Below are positions 60,289 through 64,000 of a DNA stretch of 64,000 nt, one piece after another. This stretch comes from Rhizobium sp. P38BS-XIX. Its GTDB lineage: Bacteria > Pseudomonadota > Alphaproteobacteria > Rhizobiales > Rhizobiaceae. Positions within the stretch are counted from its first letter, which is position 1; each line of letters opens with the position of its first letter. The DNA lies in contig NZ_JABAIJ010000016.1 of assembly GCF_012641435.1 (NCBI RefSeq), positions 1-64,000 of the forward strand, given 5' to 3'. The notes under the pieces are model-generated. The model did not search any database, had not been told where the DNA came from, and was given only the letters and a program-made list of their open reading frames with translations. A program made the position numbers and the translations under genes.

Positions 60289-61507
60289 CGATTTCTCCCG
60301 CGCGTCCCTCACGCTGGCCGAAAGCAAGGAAAGGCTCGGTTTTGCCGGTCGACTGCTGCTGAGGTTGCTGCGAAATGTTCGTTATGGTCATCTGAGGATC
60401 GTGCTGCCCTCCGGGCCCATGATTGAAAAATATGGTGACGAACCCGGTCCTGAGGCCGTCATCATCATGAGGCGCTGGCGCATGTTGCGCCGCCTGATCG
60501 CCGCGGGCGATATCGGCTTTGCGGAGAGTTACCTCGATGAGGACTGGACAACGCCGGATCTGACGGAGGTCATCCGGTTCGCCGCCCGAAACACGGCAGC
60601 GCTTGCACCGACCGTCGAAGGAAGCCCGATCGTGCGGCTCTTCAATCGGGCCAAGCATTTGCTTAATGCGAATACGCGGCAGGGCAGCCGCCGCAATATC
60701 GAGGCGCATTACGATCTTGGCAATGAGTTCTATCGGCAGTGGCTCGATGCCTCGATGCTATATTCCTCGGGGATCTTCGACAATTCGGCGCGGACGCTTG
60801 AAGCGGCGCAGCAGAAGAAACTTGAACGCATTCTCGATAATCTGGATCTTAAAGGCGCCGACAGCGTGCTGGAAATCGGCTGCGGCTGGGGTGCACTCGC
60901 GGTATTCCTGGCGGGCCGGACAAACGCGAAGGTGACAGGGATCACCCTGTCACCTTCGCAGCTCGCCTGGGCCAGGGAAACGGTTGAAAACGCCGGCAGG
61001 TCGAACCAGGTCGATCTGCGTCTCCAGGACTATCGCGACCTCGACGGACAATTCGATCGTATCGTTTCGATCGAGATGTTCGAGGCGGTCGGCGAGGCCT
61101 ACTGGCCGAGCTACTTCGAGACGCTAAAGCGCTGTCTGAAGCCAGGCGGCCGTATCGTGCTGCAGATCATTTCGATCGAGGAAGGCCGCTTCGATTCCTA
61201 TCGGCGCGGCTCGGATTTCATCCAGAAGTATATTTTCCCTGGCGGTTTCCTGCCGTCCGATTCCGCCCTGGAAAAGGTCGTTTTGAACGCTGGATTCCGG
61301 CTGACGGCGCGGGAGCATTTCGGCAAAAGCTACGCTCGCACATTGGCCGACTGGCGCATGCGCTTTCATGCGCGTTGGCCTGCAATTGCCGCTCTCGGTT
61401 TCGATGAGCGCTTCCGTCGCCTGTGGCATTATTACCTCTGCTACTGCGAAGCCGGTTTCGAGGAGGGGAGCATCGATGTCGGATTGTACACGCTCGAACA
61501 CGCCTGA
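60269..61507 (+). CDS. Cyclopropane-fatty-acyl-phospholipid synthase family protein 2
   Basis: 412 residues, full-length CFA synthase type. N-terminal lipid-binding region (GDIGFAESYLDEDWTTPDLTEVI), then NIEAHYDLGNEFYRQWLDASMLYSSGIF, SAM motif VLEIGCGWGALAVFLA, and VSIEMFEAVGEAYWPSYFE plus QKYIFPGGFLPS with the acidic and tyrosine residues of the bicarbonate-binding site region. Expected to add a methylene or methyl carbon from SAM to unsaturated phospholipid acyl chains. Start ATG at 60269 (a second ATG at 60275 is equally possible). Confidence 0.93.
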   Translation: MFMSPFDDFSRASLTLAESKERLGFAGRLLLRLLRNVRYGHLRIVLPSGPMIEKYGDEPGPEAVIIMRRWRMLRRLIAAGDIGFAESYLDEDWTTPDLTEVIRFAARNTAALAPTVEGSPIVRLFNRAKHLLNANTRQGSRRNIEAHYDLGNEFYRQWLDASMLYSSGIFDNSARTLEAAQQKKLERILDNLDLKGADSVLEIGCGWGALAVFLAGRTNAKVTGITLSPSQLAWARETVENAGRSNQVDLRLQDYRDLDGQFDRIVSIEMFEAVGEAYWPSYFETLKRCLKPGGRIVLQIISIEEGRFDSYRRGSDFIQKYIFPGGFLPSDSALEKVVLNAGFRLTAREHFGKSYARTLADWRMRFHARWPAIAALGFDERFRRLWHYYLCYCEAGFEEGSIDVGLYTLEHA

Positions 61508-61535
61508 GGGTGCAAAACCGTGGGGAGGACTGAGC

Positions 61536-61910
61536 ATGAGGTTGGTGACAGGAGCTCTCGCATGCCTGCTGATCGCAGCCCCGGTTGCAGTGCAGGCGGC
61601 GCCCGGCATAGAGGGTCAATGGGCGCGTGGAGACGGCAATGCCAAAGTCAGGATTGCAGCGTGCGGATCAGACATTTGTGCGATCAACACATGGATCAAG
61701 CCGGGTACGCCGAGTGAAAAGGCAGGTGACAAGCTGGTCATGACGATCAAGCCAGGCTCTGACGGTCACTACACAGGCAACGCATTCGATCCGCAGCGCG
61801 ATCTGAACTATCGGATCACCGTGACGGTGAACGGTGATCACATGACGACCAAGGGCTGCATTGTCGCGGGCCTGATCTGCAAGGGTGTCGATTGGACACG
61901 TATCCACTGA
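61536..61910 (+). CDS. DUF2147 secreted protein
   Basis: 124 residues from the ATG at 61536 (GGGGAGGACT upstream). Signal peptide (RLVTGALACLLIAAPVAVQA|AP) and a DUF2147 domain: GQWARGDGNAKVRIAACGSDICAINTWIKPG, YTGNAFDPQRDLNYRITVTVNGDHM, TTKGCIVAGLICKGVDWTRI. Four cysteines suggest disulfides. Part of the CFA operon; function unknown. Confidence 0.88.
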   Translation: MRLVTGALACLLIAAPVAVQAAPGIEGQWARGDGNAKVRIAACGSDICAINTWIKPGTPSEKAGDKLVMTIKPGSDGHYTGNAFDPQRDLNYRITVTVNGDHMTTKGCIVAGLICKGVDWTRIH

Positions 61911-61942
61911 TTGGCGAAAAGCCAGCCGTCAAGGAGCCTCCG

Positions 61943-62359
61943 GTGAAAACCTATCTCGTCGCCTACCTTGCCACATTAATCGTTTTCGTTGCGATCGATT
62001 TCGTTTGGCTAAGCACCATGGCGGATCGGCTCTATCGGCCGATGATCGGCGATCTTCTGGCACCAGGTTTTCAATTGGCGCCAGCCATCGCCTTTTACCT
62101 GATATATGCGGCGGGGCTGACCTTCCTTGCGGTGCGTCCCGGGCTTTTGGCGGGCTCGTTCGGAACGGCGGCGCTCTATGGGGCTATTCTTGGCTTCACC
62201 GCCTATGCGACTTACGATCTTACCAATCAGTCGACTCTCAAGAATTGGCCGACCATCCTTACCATTGCGGATCTCGTATGGGGAACGCTCCTGTCGGCCA
62301 TCGCGGCTGGAAGCAGCCAATGGATCGCCGAGCGCCTCGTCGGACCTGCGGGGAACTGA
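61943..62359 (+). CDS. DUF2177 membrane protein
   Basis: 138 residues from the GTG at 61943, preceded by AAGGAG; an ATG at 61892 would overlap the DUF2147 end. Four membrane segments with the family's conserved FVWLSTMADRLYRPMIGDLL loop and YATYDLTNQSTLKNWP, which carries the characteristic TYDLTN. Inner membrane; function unknown. DUF2177 and DUF2147 genes recur in CFA/ChrR-type clusters. Confidence 0.88.
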   Translation: MKTYLVAYLATLIVFVAIDFVWLSTMADRLYRPMIGDLLAPGFQLAPAIAFYLIYAAGLTFLAVRPGLLAGSFGTAALYGAILGFTAYATYDLTNQSTLKNWPTILTIADLVWGTLLSAIAAGSSQWIAERLVGPAGN

Positions 62360-62412
62360 AAATCGACCACCCTCGACGGATTGGCGGGCAACACTGAGAT
62401 CTCAATGGCAGC

Positions 62413-62913
62413 TCAACCGTTCAGCCGCCAGATTTCGAAATTCAATAACATGGCGAAAGCGACCCATGCCGCTAGCGGCACCAGGCAGTATGCAGCCTGC
62501 GCATCCAGCTTGCGAAAGGCATGGATGGTGGCAAGGATCAGAAGCCATTGCGGCACGATATCGATGAGACCGGCCATCGGATTGTTAAGGCCGAAAAACA
62601 TCCACGACCACAGGGCATTCAGCGAAAGCTGAGCGTAAAATAGCAAAAGCGCCGTCGATCGCCCCGGCACGTCGGAAGAAAGTCTCCAGATCCGCCAACT
62701 GGAATAGGCCATCAATGCATAAAGCAAGGTCCACATTGGACCGAAGATCCAGTTCGGCGGGTTGAATCCCGGTTTGACGAGATGCGCATACCAGCCGGCG
62801 AGATTGGGAAAGGTTGCCCATTGACCGAGAAGCAATGCGATGATGACGGTAAAGATCGCCAGCGCCGCATAGATCCACGGGCTGCCTGGTTGCTTTTCGA
62901 TATGAGATGACAT
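62413..62913 (-). CDS. tspO: TspO/MBR family tryptophan-rich sensory protein
   Basis: 166 residues from the ATG at 62913 (GAGGAAAGCG upstream). Five membrane helices with the TspO core KPGFNPPNWIFGPMWTLLYALMAYSSW and NALWSWMFFGLNNP, plus the DIVPQWLLILATIHAFRKLD helix. Binds tetrapyrroles and related compounds and modulates stress responses in other bacteria. It is divergent from the ECF sigma gene, and its promoter is a close match to the ECF11 type, so it is a predicted sigma target. Confidence 0.93.
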   Translation of the reverse strand: MSSHIEKQPGSPWIYAALAIFTVIIALLLGQWATFPNLAGWYAHLVKPGFNPPNWIFGPMWTLLYALMAYSSWRIWRLSSDVPGRSTALLLFYAQLSLNALWSWMFFGLNNPMAGLIDIVPQWLLILATIHAFRKLDAQAAYCLVPLAAWVAFAMLLNFEIWRLNG

Positions 62914-63004
62914 CGCTTTCCTCGTTCGGATTTTGCGGCTCTGCGCCGGCATCAATAATCTGTCGGTAGATTCAGCCACTTGCTAAGATGGAGGCTTTCT
63001 TTCT

Positions 63005-63028
63005 AGTCTCGTAAACTCATACGAGACT
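63005..63028. repeat. Inverted repeat overlapping the tspO -10 element
   Basis: Perfect 9-bp arms AGTCTCGTA and TACGAGACT with a 6-nt centre. The minus-strand CGTA of the tspO promoter lies inside its right arm. It could be an operator or form a hairpin at the start of the transcript. Confidence 0.55.
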
Positions 63029-63045
63029 CTTTTTGAATTGGATCA
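63020..63045 (-). promoter_or_regulatory. ECF11-type promoter of tspO
   Basis: Minus strand: -35 TGATCC (63040-63045), 16-nt spacer, -10 CGTA (63020-63023) followed by TGA. This matches the ECF11 (RpoE of the ChrR system) consensus as I know it from Rhodobacter. The predicted start of transcription is about 100 nt before the tspO ATG. Confidence 0.7.
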
Positions 63046-63047
63046 CG

Positions 63048-63073
63048 GGATCCAACCGTTTCGGCGGGCCGTA
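63048..63073 (+). promoter_or_regulatory. ECF11-type promoter of the sigma factor gene
   Basis: GGATCC (63048-63053; consensus TGATCC), 16-nt spacer, CGTATA from 63070. The -35 elements of the two divergent promoters form the inverted repeat TTGGATC-N4-GATCCAA (63038-63055). Predicted autoregulation. The -10 is only about 9 nt before the annotated ATG at 63082. Confidence 0.6.
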
Positions 63074-63081
63074 TAAGGGAT

Positions 63082-63732
63082 ATGAATGTTTCAGCGCTGC
63101 AAACAGACCGATCGAAAAGGTCGTCCTGCTCATCAAAGGCTGCCGAGAGGCAGCCGGTGACCGCGTTGTCGGGCCCCGACAGCCTCTCGTCGGACGAGGC
63201 CAATCAGCTTGTGCTGGCCATCGCCGCGAGGCAAGACAGGCACGCATTTGCTGCGTTGTTCGCCATGGCGGCGCCGAAGGTCAAGGCCTATATGATGCGG
63301 ACTGGCTCTGCGCCCGAACTGGCGGAGGAGATCGCACAGGAAGCCATGTTGCTGGTGTGGCGCAAGGCGTCGTATTTTGATCCCGCCCGTGCCAGCGCAG
63401 CGACATGGATTTTCACCATCGCCCGAAATCTTCGGATCGATTTCCAGCGCAAGGTAAAATCCTCGCAGCTGCCCGGTGCCGATCCAAGCAGTTTTCAGGA
63501 GGAGGAGCGCACGCCAGAGGAGCTTCTCTTCGTCAGGGTGGACGAAGACAGGATACGGACTGCGATGCAGGCGCTCAGCCCCGAGCAGGAAACGATCCTG
63601 AGGTTGTCGTTTTTTCGCGATCGTCCGCATTCCGAGATCGCTCGAGAATTGGACCTGCCGCTTGGGACCGTGAAGTCACGAATAAGGCGAGCGCTGGTCA
63701 GGCTTAAAACTATGCTTGAAGAGACACTATGA
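63082..63732 (+). CDS. ECF RNA polymerase sigma factor (RpoE/ChrR group)
   Basis: 216 residues if started at 63082. Region 2: FAALFAMAAPKVKAYMMRTGSAPELAEEIAQEAMLLVWRKASYFDPARASAATWIFTIARNLRIDF; region 4: ALSPEQETILRLSFFRDRPHSEIARELDLPLGTVKSRIRRALVRLK. This is the ECF11-type sigma that answers singlet oxygen in Rhodobacter. Its stop overlaps the start of the ChrR-like gene (ATGA). The promoter is so close that 63082 would be nearly leaderless; the GTG at 63157, behind GAGAGG, gives a 191-residue protein and is a good alternative. Confidence 0.92.
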   Translation: MNVSALQTDRSKRSSCSSKAAERQPVTALSGPDSLSSDEANQLVLAIAARQDRHAFAALFAMAAPKVKAYMMRTGSAPELAEEIAQEAMLLVWRKASYFDPARASAATWIFTIARNLRIDFQRKVKSSQLPGADPSSFQEEERTPEELLFVRVDEDRIRTAMQALSPEQETILRLSFFRDRPHSEIARELDLPLGTVKSRIRRALVRLKTMLEETL

Positions 63733-64000
63733 CTGCGAACCATCATCCCAGTGATCAAACACTTCTGCGGTACGCGGCCGGGACTTTGCCCGCGGGTCCG
63801 GCGCTCGTGGTGGCTACCCATATTGGCGGGTGTCCTGCCTGTCGAAGGAAGGTCGCGAATTTCGAGGCGATCGGCGGGGCTTTTCTTGCGCAGATCGAGC
63901 CGGAAGAGCTTTCAGACGGCGCCCTTGATCGCGTGCTGGAAAAGCTGGGGCCGATCGAAAGCAAGGCTACAGCCGGTGCGGTGCGATCGAGCCGGGCGTC
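63729..64000 (+). CDS. chrR: ChrR-like zinc anti-sigma factor (partial)
   Basis: The first 90 or so residues are visible; the gene runs past the window. The N-terminus has the zinc-binding anti-sigma pattern of ChrR: histidines in TANHHPSD, then LLRYAAGTLPAGPALVVATHIGGCPACRRKV with H-x3-C-x2-C. Overlaps the sigma gene by 4 bp, so the two are translationally coupled. In the family this protein holds the sigma factor inactive until singlet oxygen or a related stress. The C-terminal cupin domain expected in ChrR is not visible. Confidence 0.88.
   Translation, partial: MTANHHPSDQTLLRYAAGTLPAGPALVVATHIGGCPACRRKVANFEAIGGAFLAQIEPEELSDGALDRVLEKLGPIESKATAGAVRSSRA

Noticed and set aside
1..64000. CRISPR arrays, tRNA, rRNA, intact insertion sequences, replication origins
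   Set aside because: No regularly spaced repeats, cloverleaf-like tRNA ends, rRNA sequence, transposase with catalytic motifs, or repABC/dnaA-type features were recognised on reading both strands.

Overview
The window looks like an accessory-rich stretch of a Rhizobiaceae (Rhizobium-type) replicon. The signs are a RopA-type two-cysteine alphaproteobacterial porin, HWE and hybrid histidine kinases, EcfG-type stress promoters, a ChrR-type zinc anti-sigma factor, many GntR/LysR regulators paired with ABC importers, and uniformly high GC coding sequence. No tRNA, rRNA, CRISPR array or intact insertion sequence was seen.

Layout. 1-18.4 kb is a catabolic island. It holds the end of an IlvD/Edd dehydratase, a two-subunit CoA-transferase with a divergent LysR regulator, a lipocalin-like protein, a cupin, a NitT/TauT-type ABC importer, three GntR/FCD regulators, a fumarylacetoacetate-hydrolase (FAH) family enzyme, a metal-dependent cyclase, a beta-keto acid cleavage enzyme, then an ACMSD-like decarboxylase, a two-domain extradiol dioxygenase, an MhpA-like flavin hydroxylase, an MFS carrier and a second FAH enzyme. 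Together they read as uptake, hydroxylation, meta ring cleavage, decarboxylation, hydrolysis and CoA-dependent disposal of an aromatic acid whose identity is not given by the sequence. 18.4-21 kb is a decayed scar: 3' remnants of an aldo/keto reductase and a TorT-like binding protein, and a truncated sugar ABC ATPase. 21-25 kb holds the porin, a GST plus flavin-nucleotide-binding protein operon and its LysR regulator.

25-34 kb is a signalling block: two hybrid kinases, a KaiC-type double ATPase, an HWE kinase and two very small stress-type proteins (DUF1328, DUF2934), at least one with a clear EcfG-type promoter. 34-40 kb has an orphan betaine-type binding protein, an SDR, and a convergent pair of membrane-protein units. 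39.6-46.6 kb is one of the two most interesting parts: an Lrp/AsnC regulator divergent from a 1015-residue fusion (hydroxylysine-kinase-like, M23 peptidase, PLP phospho-lyase-like aminotransferase), followed by a complete polar amino acid ABC importer. Both promoters carry arrays of the same half-site spaced about 21 bp, which suggests one regulon for a hydroxylysine- or phosphoethanolamine-type substrate.

47-55 kb has an AraC regulator and an envelope/secreted cluster (DUF4344 metallopeptidase, DUF4424, two LprI-like proteins). 55.5-64 kb is a lipid-modification and photo-oxidative-stress-like cluster: DUF1295 membrane enzyme, two cyclopropane-synthase-type methyltransferases, FAD oxidoreductase, DUF1365, DUF2147, DUF2177 and TspO, ending in an ECF sigma factor and its ChrR-like anti-sigma factor (cut by the window). 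The tspO-sigma intergenic region contains back-to-back promoters of the ECF11 type with identical 16-nt spacers.
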